Assembly (NCBI GenBank): GCA_016198185.1
Contig: JACQJD010000005.1
Span: forward strand, 1 to 32,181
Reading direction: 5' to 3'
From: Deltaproteobacteria bacterium
Lineage (GTDB): Bacteria; Bdellovibrionota; JACOXK01; 2-02-FULL-40-11
DNA length: 32,181 bases
Shown here: positions 12,478-20,597 of the stretch, one piece after another
Numbering within the stretch: position 1 is the first letter of the stretch
Layout of the letters: each line of letters begins with the position of its first letter
Made by a program: the position numbers and the translations under genes
Notes under the pieces: generated by a model
What the model was told of the DNA's origin: nothing
Seen by the model: only the letters and a program-made list of their open reading frames with translations
Database searches by the model: none

Positions 12478-12593
12478 TTGACCAAAAACGGTATCTAAGA
12501 GAAGCTTTTAAATTCAACATAAAAACTTCTTTCGGCGTACTGACGTATGGGTCGGAATCCCATATTTCTATGAGTCAATACGTACGACGAGGT

Positions 12594-12622
12594 TTGACAA
12601 AACGAAAATTTGCTTATATATT
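12594..12622 (+). promoter_or_regulatory. sigma70-type promoter TTGACA-N17-TATATT
   Basis: Perfect -35 (12594-12599), 17-nt spacer, -10 TATATT (12617-12622), 11 nt before GTG 12634. Confidence 0.65.
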
Positions 12623-12633
12623 GCGCAATTCTT

Positions 12634-15000
12634 GTGAATGAATTTTTGAAACCTATTATTTTTTCCTTTATCATCTGCATTTTTTCTCAAAGTGCCATTC
12701 TGAAAGCCCAAGATGAAAGCGAATTTTTATTTTGGTTGAATACGCCGTATTTAGGGGCCGGATATGGACATGTTGAACAAATGCAGCTGAGCCAAAAGGG
12801 AGATGTTCTTTTAATTAAACCGACTCGAGAGGCACCCGTACCTTTCCAACTTGAATACGATTTATATTCTTCAGATGAATACGGTTTATATTCTTCAGAT
12901 GTACGTGAATATTTTCGATCTCCTTATTTGTATGATGGTACCGGTTCAGAAGATCGTGCACAAATGGTTGCTTTAAGTGCTGATGGAAAATCAGTCGCTT
13001 ATGTGGATGCCGCATTTAACTGTGTTTGCCTAGATTTCTTCGAGAATAGAAATTCAAGGACCCGCTATGAAAGCCTATATTGTCATTCCAAAGAGGTTAA
13101 AACACTCTTATTTGATCCTTCCGGTCGGTACATCGTTTCAGGTGGATTGGATCAAGAGCTTTTGATTTGGGATCGCACGCTAGGAGACGTGGTTCAAGAA
13201 ATTTCACATCCGGCATCGATCTATCACGCAGCCTTTACTTCTGATGGAAATTACCTGATCAGCGCATCGTCTAAAGTTCATATTTTAAATATGCAAACAC
13301 ATGAATCCAAGTCTGTTGATTTAAACGCCGATGTTGACACGATCGCACTTCATCCCTCCCAACCGTATGTGGTTGTGGCTACAGCAAAAGGTATTTATGT
13401 TATCGATATTGCAAACGGTTCGATTGAGCGTGATATTCCACTGGGCGACCGATTTCACAATGACGTTAATGTCATTCAAGTAAGTCCAGATGGCGCACAC
13501 GTTTTAATTTTGTCCAAAGATGATCGGTTGGCGTATTTATTTCCATTTGAATTGGATCCTAGATTTGAAATTCAAATGAGACGGGTAACGACCCAAAAGG
13601 TTACAGCCGCGCAATTCCATCCCACAGAACCTTGGCTTCTTTTAGGAGATGAAATAGGGGTTACGCTTTACGCGTCTAAACAAGAAATGAACTTTGCGTA
13701 TCTTAAAATACCTTTCTGTCTGGAGGATCTTAAATGGAGCTCGGATGGAAGCTTTGCCATTCTTTCCAGATTTAGCCCAGACGCGGGGGATCCTAAAAAA
13801 CTTGCGAAATTGGATTTTAATCTTTGGAAACGTTCTTTGATGACACGGTATATAGATCTTTTTAAGACTGCGGGGGAAGGTCATGAAGAGCAAATGGATT
13901 ATTTTGAAAAGTTACTTTTTTTGGGGCCCAAAGACCCTGCGGTTATAGAATTTTTATTTGAAATGATCAATGGTCGTGGAGAAGGCGTTGGGCTCATCAT
14001 TGAGCAAGCGACGTTCGATCATTTGCATCAAATTGGCTATTATTTTTTGTCCGATGAACATGGAATAGATTTGGTGGCCGATCCAGCTCGTGTTCGATTG
14101 CAACATGGCGGAGATGAATGGGGCGACGATCCGATTTATATTACGGTGGATGGGATTAAGGTCAATACGATTCAGGTGAGTGATAGCCTGGTAGACGTGT
14201 TCTTAGAAAAGTACATTCGTATTTTAGATGACTTTCAGCGTCTCAATCGGATGGTCAATATTTGGTTGCATGGGGGACCTGTCATTCATGACGTTTTAGA
14301 TTTAGAAGCCGTACGTTATATCACCATGGATTCACGGCCGCCTTTTCATTCATTGGAGATGGCCAAAAGGGATGCTTTTCAAGAATGGGTTTTGAATGAA
14401 TTATATCCATCCTCTAAGATTGACCAAATATTGCAAAGGGTAGCATTTATTCCAGATTATTCGAATCTAAGGGCAGCTTCGACCCAGATTGAAATTGAAG
14501 AGGCGCTGGATTTGCTTAAGCGTGTGGGAGAGCTTAAATTATCAAGCTTTGAAAGTCGGTGCCTAGCGATGATGGAAAATCAAAAATATTTAAATTTACC
14601 TGCCCAATTATTATCTCAGCTGATGAGAACGCTGGCTCAGATTGGCGGAAATCAAACAGCACAATTTTTTTCAGGTTTGTTACAGAAAAAAGATGGTTTG
14701 GATATAAGGCTTTGGGTGGCACAAGCCTTAGAAGAGATGGGCTTTCAAGTGAAATATTTAAAAGAGCAAGATCGGTATCAATTGGGTTGTCGTGGGTTAG
14801 ATATTATGTATCATGCGGCAATGACGCCTCAAGGCAAACAAGTGGTCATGGTACAGATTGCGAAAAAGTATTTTAAAGAATTTGAGATGGATAACTTAGA
14901 GCCTATCGAGTTTAGACTGAAACACTTGGTGGATCGCCATGCTGCGTTTATTCCTATTCATCTTGACGCCCAGAAATTCGACGATTTGTTCGAATTTTAA
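12634..15000 (+). CDS. Exported WD40/beta-propeller-like protein with uncharacterised C-terminal region
   Basis: Signal-like MNEFLKPIIFSFIICIFSQSAILKAQ; repeats such as VKTLLFDPSGRYIVSGGLDQELLIWDRTLGDVVQEISHPASIYHAAFTSDGNYLISAS; start moved from TTG 12610 (upstream of the -10) to GTG 12634. Confidence 0.8.
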   Translation: MNEFLKPIIFSFIICIFSQSAILKAQDESEFLFWLNTPYLGAGYGHVEQMQLSQKGDVLLIKPTREAPVPFQLEYDLYSSDEYGLYSSDVREYFRSPYLYDGTGSEDRAQMVALSADGKSVAYVDAAFNCVCLDFFENRNSRTRYESLYCHSKEVKTLLFDPSGRYIVSGGLDQELLIWDRTLGDVVQEISHPASIYHAAFTSDGNYLISASSKVHILNMQTHESKSVDLNADVDTIALHPSQPYVVVATAKGIYVIDIANGSIERDIPLGDRFHNDVNVIQVSPDGAHVLILSKDDRLAYLFPFELDPRFEIQMRRVTTQKVTAAQFHPTEPWLLLGDEIGVTLYASKQEMNFAYLKIPFCLEDLKWSSDGSFAILSRFSPDAGDPKKLAKLDFNLWKRSLMTRYIDLFKTAGEGHEEQMDYFEKLLFLGPKDPAVIEFLFEMINGRGEGVGLIIEQATFDHLHQIGYYFLSDEHGIDLVADPARVRLQHGGDEWGDDPIYITVDGIKVNTIQVSDSLVDVFLEKYIRILDDFQRLNRMVNIWLHGGPVIHDVLDLEAVRYITMDSRPPFHSLEMAKRDAFQEWVLNELYPSSKIDQILQRVAFIPDYSNLRAASTQIEIEEALDLLKRVGELKLSSFESRCLAMMENQKYLNLPAQLLSQLMRTLAQIGGNQTAQFFSGLLQKKDGLDIRLWVAQALEEMGFQVKYLKEQDRYQLGCRGLDIMYHAAMTPQGKQVVMVQIAKKYFKEFEMDNLEPIEFRLKHLVDRHAAFIPIHLDAQKFDDLFEF
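12853..12900 (+). repeat. 24-bp in-frame tandem duplication (EYDLYSSD EYGLYSSD)
   Basis: gaatacgatttatattcttcagat / gaatacggtttatattcttcagat, one mismatch. Confidence 0.95.
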
Positions 15001-15028
15001 TTTTCAAATAACATTTCCGTCTATTTCA

Positions 15029-15057
15029 TTGACACCCGTCGGTGGGTTGCATATATA
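15029..15057 (+). promoter_or_regulatory. sigma70-type promoter TTGACA-N17-TATATA for the tRNA/mnmD transcription unit
   Basis: TTGACA 15029-15034, 17-nt spacer, TATATA 15052-15057, upstream of tRNA-Lys with no intervening gene. Confidence 0.65.
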
Positions 15058-15084
15058 AATTAGGTTTTGGCTGCACTTTTTTTC

Positions 15085-15200
15085 GTATGGGTCGTTAGCC
15101 GAGCGAAGCGAGTCCCGAGGGCAAAAGCCACTTGTGGCGAAGTCCGAGGGATCTCATTGTAATGGTATGGGTTCCTTCGCTACGCTCAGGATGACGGTCA
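15085..15200. repeat. REP-like interspersed element in the tRNA leader
   Basis: GAGCGAAGCGAG..CGAGGGATCTC..CCTTCGCTACGCTCAGGATGAC; CGAGGGATCTC (15145-15155) recurs inverted at 31599-31609 and 31668-31678. Confidence 0.6.
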
Positions 15201-15206
15201 AGGTAT

Positions 15207-15279
15207 GGGCCGTTAGCTCAGTTGGTAGAGCATCTCCCTTTTAAGGAGAGGGTCGAAGGTTCAAATCCTTCACGGCTCA
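15207..15279 (+). tRNA. tRNA-Lys (anticodon TTT)
   Basis: Cloverleaf: acceptor GGGCCGT/ACGGCTC, anticodon stem TCTCC-CTTTTAA-GGAGA, TPsiC arm GAAGG-TTCAAAT-CCTTC. Confidence 0.95.
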
Positions 15280-15285
15280 AGGTGG

Positions 15286-15360
15286 GTCCCCTTCGTCTAG
15301 CCCGGTCCAGGACACCTCCCTTTCACGGAGGTAACACGGGTTCAAATCCCGTAGGGGACG
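15286..15360 (+). tRNA. tRNA-Glu (anticodon TTC), CCA follows at 15361-15363
   Basis: Acceptor GTCCCCT/AGGGGAC, anticodon stem CCTCC-CTTTCAC-GGAGG, TPsiC arm ACGGG-TTCAAAT-CCCGT. Confidence 0.95.
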
Positions 15361-15412
15361 CCATTTGAATTGCAAAACGATCCTCCTTAGTGTTATTTCA
15401 GCTTTCCAAACC

Positions 15413-16273
15413 ATGAAGTGTGTTCCAACTCAAGATGGTACGTTGACCTGGTATTGCGATGATTATCGAGAGCATTACCATTCTTTAGGGGGGGCTTATC
15501 TGGAAGCTTATCGCATTTATGTGAAAGGGTGCGATTTGTTAGAAAAAGCGAGAACCTGTGATGAGATTTCCATCTTAGATATTGGGTTTGGTTTGGGCTA
15601 CAACGTTTTTGTGGCCATTGAGAATATCCTGGCCGTTCGGTCGTGGTGCAAAATTAACGTGGTTAGTTTTGAAATGGATCGATCGGTTTTGGAATTTAAC
15701 CAGTATCCAGCCTCACTGCATTTTTGGGCAAATCGAATTAAAAAACATTGGTTGATTCAAGACGATGGGGTGTCCTTTCAAGACGGTCAGGTGGATTTAA
15801 AAATTTATTTACAAGATGCGCGTTCTAAAATTGAATCTTTGCAGAAACGCTTTGATGCTGTTTTTCACGACCCTTTTTCACATCCAAAAAACCCAGAACT
15901 TTGGACGGTGGAATTTTTTTCATCTTTGGCGAAACTGACCAAGCCCGATGGAAAACTGGCAACGTATAGCATGGCAACCCCTGTTTTGAATGCCATGGAT
16001 GAGGCAGGGTGGTTTCCTGTGCTTGCTCGAGGAACAGGGACCAAAAAGTACTCTGTGGTGGCAACGCTTGAAAAAGAGGGGGGATTGTCACCCCACATGC
16101 TGGAAAAACTCGTTCGTTCAACAGAAAAAATACCGTATCGGGATTTGGGCTTGAAGCAATCTCGCCAATCTATTCTAAAGATTCGTCAAGAGGCATGTTC
16201 GAAATTGAAATCAAATCATTCTTGCACTCCCTCTGAAACCCGGTATGAAGAAGGACGATATGAGTTTATTTAA
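15413..16273 (+). CDS. mnmD: MnmD/MnmC2-like (DUF752) tRNA 5-aminomethyl-2-thiouridine methyltransferase
   Basis: DGTLTWYCDDYREHYHSLGGAYLEAYRIY, ILDIGFGLGYNVFVAIENI, DAVFHDPFSHPKNPELWTVEFFSSLAKLTKPDGKLATYSMA, GTGTKKYSVVAT; ATG 15413 preferred over TTG 15365. Confidence 0.85.
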   Translation: MKCVPTQDGTLTWYCDDYREHYHSLGGAYLEAYRIYVKGCDLLEKARTCDEISILDIGFGLGYNVFVAIENILAVRSWCKINVVSFEMDRSVLEFNQYPASLHFWANRIKKHWLIQDDGVSFQDGQVDLKIYLQDARSKIESLQKRFDAVFHDPFSHPKNPELWTVEFFSSLAKLTKPDGKLATYSMATPVLNAMDEAGWFPVLARGTGTKKYSVVATLEKEGGLSPHMLEKLVRSTEKIPYRDLGLKQSRQSILKIRQEACSKLKSNHSCTPSETRYEEGRYEFI

Positions 16274-17867
16274 ATTTAACGCTGCTGCGAAGAAAGAGTT
16301 GCTCGAGCGTGTTATTTCGCATGTTCAGCTCGCGTATCAAAACACCCCAGAAAATATAAGAGAAGAAGTTTTAGAGGAAATGATCTATTGGGAAAAAAAG
16401 CGCCTTGAAAAAATGCGGCATTCTTGGTGGCGCTCCCCCCGGCTGGATTTTTGGGAGCAGTATCAACAGCAGTATGTGGTAGCGCCTCGGGAAGTTCGCC
16501 ACCGCTTACTGGAGCAATCGATTGATCATTATGCCCATCAAATTGTTGGAAATTTTAGTCCTTGGGTGCATACGCTGGCAACGAAAGTGGTCCCTCCTTT
16601 TTTAAACTTTTTGCTCAATCCTTTTTCATTTCAAAAGCTCATTTCCTTAAGAAGCACACTGATCAATGAAAATTTGATCATTTCTGGAAACATTGCCAAC
16701 ATCAAAGCCTTGTTGCAACGAGGCACGTTGGTTTTTGTGCCAACCCATGTCAGCAATTTGGATTCTATCTTGTTGGGGACAGCGCTGCACGATTGTGATT
16801 TTCCGCCGGCGATGTATGGCGCAGGCTTAAATTTATTTCGAAATAAAATTATTGGATTTTTTATGAATCATTTGGGGGCCTATAAAGTCGATCGTCAACG
16901 CGTTCATACCTTATACAAAGATGTTTTAAAGGAATATGCGACTTCTTCCTTAGAAATGGGGTTTCATAATTTATTTTTTCCAGGTGGCACGCGAAGTCGT
17001 TCGGGTGCTATTGAAAAGCGGTTGAAGCTTGGGTTATTGGGAACCACGCTTGCCGCTTATGTCCGAAATTTAATACATGGGAAAAGGAATCCGAACCTGT
17101 ATGTGATTCCCGTGAATATCAATTGTCATCTGACCCTTGAAGCCGAAACGCTCATTCACGATTTTTTGGCTGTCACGGGGAAATCTCGTTACATTATTGA
17201 AAATGATGAATTTTCAAAGCCACAACGCGTTTATACGTATCTAAAAAACCATATGAATTTAAATTCGAAAAGTTTTATTCATTTTGGAGACCCCTTGGAT
17301 CCCTTTGGAAATCGTGTGGATGAGACCGGATGCTCTTTGGATCGCCACGGTCGCAAGATTGATATTTCAAAGTATGTGATGGCTCAGGGGGAAGTGAAAC
17401 TGGATTTCGATCGCGATCAAAATTATACGAAAGAATTGGCCACAACCTTGATTGATGTTTACCATCGCCATAATCGCGTATTGAGTACGAATTTGGTGGC
17501 CTTTGCCCTTTACGAAATGATCGCTCTGCGTCATCCAGACTTCGATATTTATCGGTTGATGAGAAGTCGTGTGTATCATGAACCTATTGAACTCATGGCA
17601 TTCTACAAAATGCTAGACCGTGTTGTTTCACACGTGCGAGCGCTTTCAGAACAAGGTAAGATTGTTTACAGTCAATATTTAAAGTCCTTAGATACGCAAG
17701 ATCTGGTGAGCGAAGCGCTCAAGTTTTTCGGGTCTTACCACGCTCGAAGAACGGTGTACCGGGAAGGGGATCGCATTTTTGTGGGGGATCTTTTGTTGTT
17801 GTATTACTATCATAATCGATTGGTGGGATATAATCTGGAAGACGAACTCAAGGACGTCTCGTTATGA
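16260..17867 (+). CDS. PlsB/PlsC-superfamily glycerolphosphate acyltransferase
   Basis: VPTHVSNLDSILLG (HX4D), GAYKVDRQR, LFFPGGTRSRSGAIEKRLKLGLLG; AAGGA upstream of ATG 16260. Confidence 0.88.
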   Translation: MSLFKFNAAAKKELLERVISHVQLAYQNTPENIREEVLEEMIYWEKKRLEKMRHSWWRSPRLDFWEQYQQQYVVAPREVRHRLLEQSIDHYAHQIVGNFSPWVHTLATKVVPPFLNFLLNPFSFQKLISLRSTLINENLIISGNIANIKALLQRGTLVFVPTHVSNLDSILLGTALHDCDFPPAMYGAGLNLFRNKIIGFFMNHLGAYKVDRQRVHTLYKDVLKEYATSSLEMGFHNLFFPGGTRSRSGAIEKRLKLGLLGTTLAAYVRNLIHGKRNPNLYVIPVNINCHLTLEAETLIHDFLAVTGKSRYIIENDEFSKPQRVYTYLKNHMNLNSKSFIHFGDPLDPFGNRVDETGCSLDRHGRKIDISKYVMAQGEVKLDFDRDQNYTKELATTLIDVYHRHNRVLSTNLVAFALYEMIALRHPDFDIYRLMRSRVYHEPIELMAFYKMLDRVVSHVRALSEQGKIVYSQYLKSLDTQDLVSEALKFFGSYHARRTVYREGDRIFVGDLLLLYYYHNRLVGYNLEDELKDVSL

Positions 17868-18934
17868 AATTACCCGTAGGTGTGATTGGGGGAGGTTCTT
17901 GGGGGACCACTCTGGCAGCGTTGATAGCTGCGACGGAACACCCTGTGAAACTTTGGTGTCGAGATTCCAAAGTTGTGCAAGAGATCAATGCCCAGCACAC
18001 CAATCAGGCTTATACCGGGGCGTATTTGCTTTCAGGCTATATTCAGGCAACCACAGAAATAAAAGAAGTCATTACCACCTGTGATCTTATTTTTATGGTT
18101 ATTCCTTCGAGAAGTTTCAGGTCCATTGCATTTGAAGTTGGAAAGTGGATTCAAGGAAATCAATTGTTGGTTTCGGCCACCAAAGGACTGGAACTGCCGC
18201 GTGTTAAGACCATGAGCGAAGTTTTAAAAGAAGAAACCTGTTGTAAAAAAATAGGGGTTTTATCTGGGCCCAATATTGCAACCGATATTCTTCAGGGGGA
18301 TCCTTCGGGAACCGTGATTGCCTCTCCTTATCAAGAAGTGATTGAACGTGTGCGAGATGTTTTAAATCAACCTCGTTTTAAAGTTTATGGAAATAAAGAT
18401 ATCCGCGGAACCGAAATGGCCGGTGCTTTAAAGAACATCATTGCCATTTCTTGTGGAATTGCAGAAGGGATGGGTCTTAAAAACAATGCCAAATCTTTCT
18501 TGATCACCCGAGGCATGATGGAAATGTCACGGTATGGTTGTTTTTTTGGCGGAGAGCTCCAGACGTTTTATGGTCTTTCCGGGATGGGGGACTTAATTGC
18601 AACGTGTTTTAGTCCACACAGTCGGAATCAAACGCTGGGGAGACATATTGCCCAAGGTCAAAAAGTTGAAGATGCTGTGAAAAAAATTCAGGGCGTGGTG
18701 GAAGGGATGTACAGTACTCAAGCTGTTTTTCACATGGCTAAAAAATTTCATATTTTTATGCCCATTACAGAATCCATTTATCGCATATTATTCGAAGGGG
18801 CGACCGTTGAAAACGAGATCAAATATTTGATGGAAGTTCGAATCAAATTTGAAGAAGGAAGTTTACGTACTTCTTATGCAGATTTGACACACACGCTTAT
18901 TCCCAAATATCCTATTCCAGAATATCTTTTATGA
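17864..18934 (+). CDS. gpsA: NAD(P)H-dependent glycerol-3-phosphate dehydrogenase
   Basis: VGVIGGGSWGTTLAALIA, VLSGPNIATDI, EMAGALKNIIAISCGIAEGMGLKNNAKSFLITRGMMEM; ATGA overlap with the upstream gene. Confidence 0.95.
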   Translation: MKLPVGVIGGGSWGTTLAALIAATEHPVKLWCRDSKVVQEINAQHTNQAYTGAYLLSGYIQATTEIKEVITTCDLIFMVIPSRSFRSIAFEVGKWIQGNQLLVSATKGLELPRVKTMSEVLKEETCCKKIGVLSGPNIATDILQGDPSGTVIASPYQEVIERVRDVLNQPRFKVYGNKDIRGTEMAGALKNIIAISCGIAEGMGLKNNAKSFLITRGMMEMSRYGCFFGGELQTFYGLSGMGDLIATCFSPHSRNQTLGRHIAQGQKVEDAVKKIQGVVEGMYSTQAVFHMAKKFHIFMPITESIYRILFEGATVENEIKYLMEVRIKFEEGSLRTSYADLTHTLIPKYPIPEYLL

Positions 18935-19821
18935 GAATTTTTTCATATCGGACCTTGTCCAAAGAATTTCAGGGTGTTCTGTATATTTGGGATGTGGATA
19001 AGACCTATTTAAATACGAACTTTGAATCTTTAAAAGGCTTATTCAAAATTATGTTTGAAGAAGCGGTGGATAAAGTGACCATCGCAGGTGCCAGAGAGCT
19101 CATCATTGAACTTCGAAAAGGAGCGGAAACTCAAATCGGAATTCATCCTGTTTATTTTATCAGCGCAAGTCCCGTTCAACTGAGAAGGGTGTTGGAACAA
19201 AAATTTTTACTGGATGGAATTCAACACGATGGCCTGATTCTCAAAGACTATCGTTGGTTTTGGAAGAAATATAAACATTTTCCTTTGAAAAATAATTTTG
19301 TTTATAAGTTGATTTGTTTGTTGTCGCATCGTTTGACGATGCCTCCCACAAGCCAAGAGATTTTGTTTGGAGATGACTTTGAACAAGACGACAAGGTCTA
19401 TGTTTTGTATGCCAATATTTTGAATGGCACAACCACAGAAAAAGCTCTTAAATCCATTTTAAAGCAAGAAGAGGCCAAGCCCCGTGAAATTTCAGATATT
19501 TTACAATGGGTCAAAGTGCTTCAAGAAAAGAAAAGCGCTCAGCCAGTGGTTCAAAAAATTTTTATTCATTTAATTGGAAAAAAGAAGAAGGCCGATCTCT
19601 TAAACCATGGTCAAATTATCGCTACCCGAAATTATCTTCAAACCGCTGCGATTTTGTATGAACTTAAAAAAATTTCAAAACTTGGTTTTCGAAAAGTGGC
19701 CAATGCTTTTGACATTAAATACGCACCCTCCGAATGGTCGTTCCGCAAAAGCTTGGAAGACTTGAAGGAACGAAAGCTGATTACAGAAGTTACGTACGAT
19801 GAACTTTCCAACTGGAAATAG
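18931..19821 (+). CDS. App1-like (DUF2183/LNS2-like) HAD phosphatase, putative phosphatidate phosphatase
   Basis: YIWDVDKTYLNTNFESLKG (DxDxT), HPVYFISASPVQLRRVLEQKFLLDGI, ILFGDDFEQDDKVY; ATGA overlap with gpsA. Confidence 0.7.
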   Translation: MRIFSYRTLSKEFQGVLYIWDVDKTYLNTNFESLKGLFKIMFEEAVDKVTIAGARELIIELRKGAETQIGIHPVYFISASPVQLRRVLEQKFLLDGIQHDGLILKDYRWFWKKYKHFPLKNNFVYKLICLLSHRLTMPPTSQEILFGDDFEQDDKVYVLYANILNGTTTEKALKSILKQEEAKPREISDILQWVKVLQEKKSAQPVVQKIFIHLIGKKKKADLLNHGQIIATRNYLQTAAILYELKKISKLGFRKVANAFDIKYAPSEWSFRKSLEDLKERKLITEVTYDELSNWK

Positions 19822-19858
19822 GCGTAAAGAGCGATGGATGGTATCGCTTTGAAGGTTA

Positions 19859-19939
19859 GCGTCGTCAGGCCACTGCCAACCTCTCTGTGGCGGCATTGCC
19901 TTTCAAGCCACAGAGAGGTTGGCAGTGGCCTGACGACGC
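19859..19939. repeat. 33-bp perfect inverted repeat with 15-nt loop
   Basis: gcgtcgtcaggccactgccaacctctctgtggc (19859-19891) / reverse complement (19907-19939). Confidence 0.97.
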
Positions 19940-19968
19940 AAGACGTTAGAAGATTATTAAATCGATAT

Positions 19969-20457
19969 TTACCGACTACAACAAGCGCCCCCTTGGGAGC
20001 TCGTGTCTCCTTCGGTTTTGCAACACTTGGATTTGATCCAACAATCCAGTCCCCATTTTTGACATCCCATCGCGGCCAGGGCTAAGGTTCCTCCTAAAAT
20101 GACAAAGGGATATTCAAAACCACCTTGGCTGCCAAAGAATCCATTCTTCCAGTGAACAGAAAAGATTGCGACCACCATGGCAAAACTTAAAAGCAATGCA
20201 AAAATGCGGGTTCCCAAACCCAATACCAGCGCTATGCCACCTAAAAACTCAGTGTAACCTAAAAGATAAGCCATGAGTGTCGGCATGGGGAAACCCAATT
20301 GAGTTAAAAATTGCGCAACACCTTCCAGGCCATGTCCGCCAAAAGCCCCCAATACTTTTTGACTGCCATGCATGATGAACGTACTGCCGATGACAAGCCG
20401 CAAAATGAGACTTGCCGTATCGGGGCACGGTTTACAACATCCTTTTTTAAATCCCAT
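19969..20457 (-). CDS. DoxX family membrane protein with Cys-rich termini
   Basis: LILRLVIGSTFIMHGSQKVLGAFGGHGLEGVAQFLTQLGFPMPTLMAYLLGYTEFLGGIALVLGLGTR; AAGGAGG six nt before ATG 20457. Confidence 0.88.
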   Translation of the reverse strand: MGFKKGCCKPCPDTASLILRLVIGSTFIMHGSQKVLGAFGGHGLEGVAQFLTQLGFPMPTLMAYLLGYTEFLGGIALVLGLGTRIFALLLSFAMVVAIFSVHWKNGFFGSQGGFEYPFVILGGTLALAAMGCQKWGLDCWIKSKCCKTEGDTSSQGGACCSR

Positions 20458-20597
20458 ATCCATCCTCCTTAAGTTGAAAATTCATTTGAAAAAAAAAGCA
20501 TATCAGGAAATTTTAAAGAAATTCAATAAAATTGGAGTTTTATTGCAGCGGTGGCAAAAGTGTGGTGAGCTTATTTGTTTGGAAGGAGTTCTTGGGT

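Noticed and set aside
19859-19939. 33-bp inverted repeat as an ordinary intrinsic terminator
   Set aside because: Arms far too long and perfect, and no T tract on either side; kept as an unexplained palindrome.
19834-20085. 83-aa plus-strand ORF
   Set aside because: Runs through the 33-bp inverted repeat and the 3' end of doxX; no coding signal.
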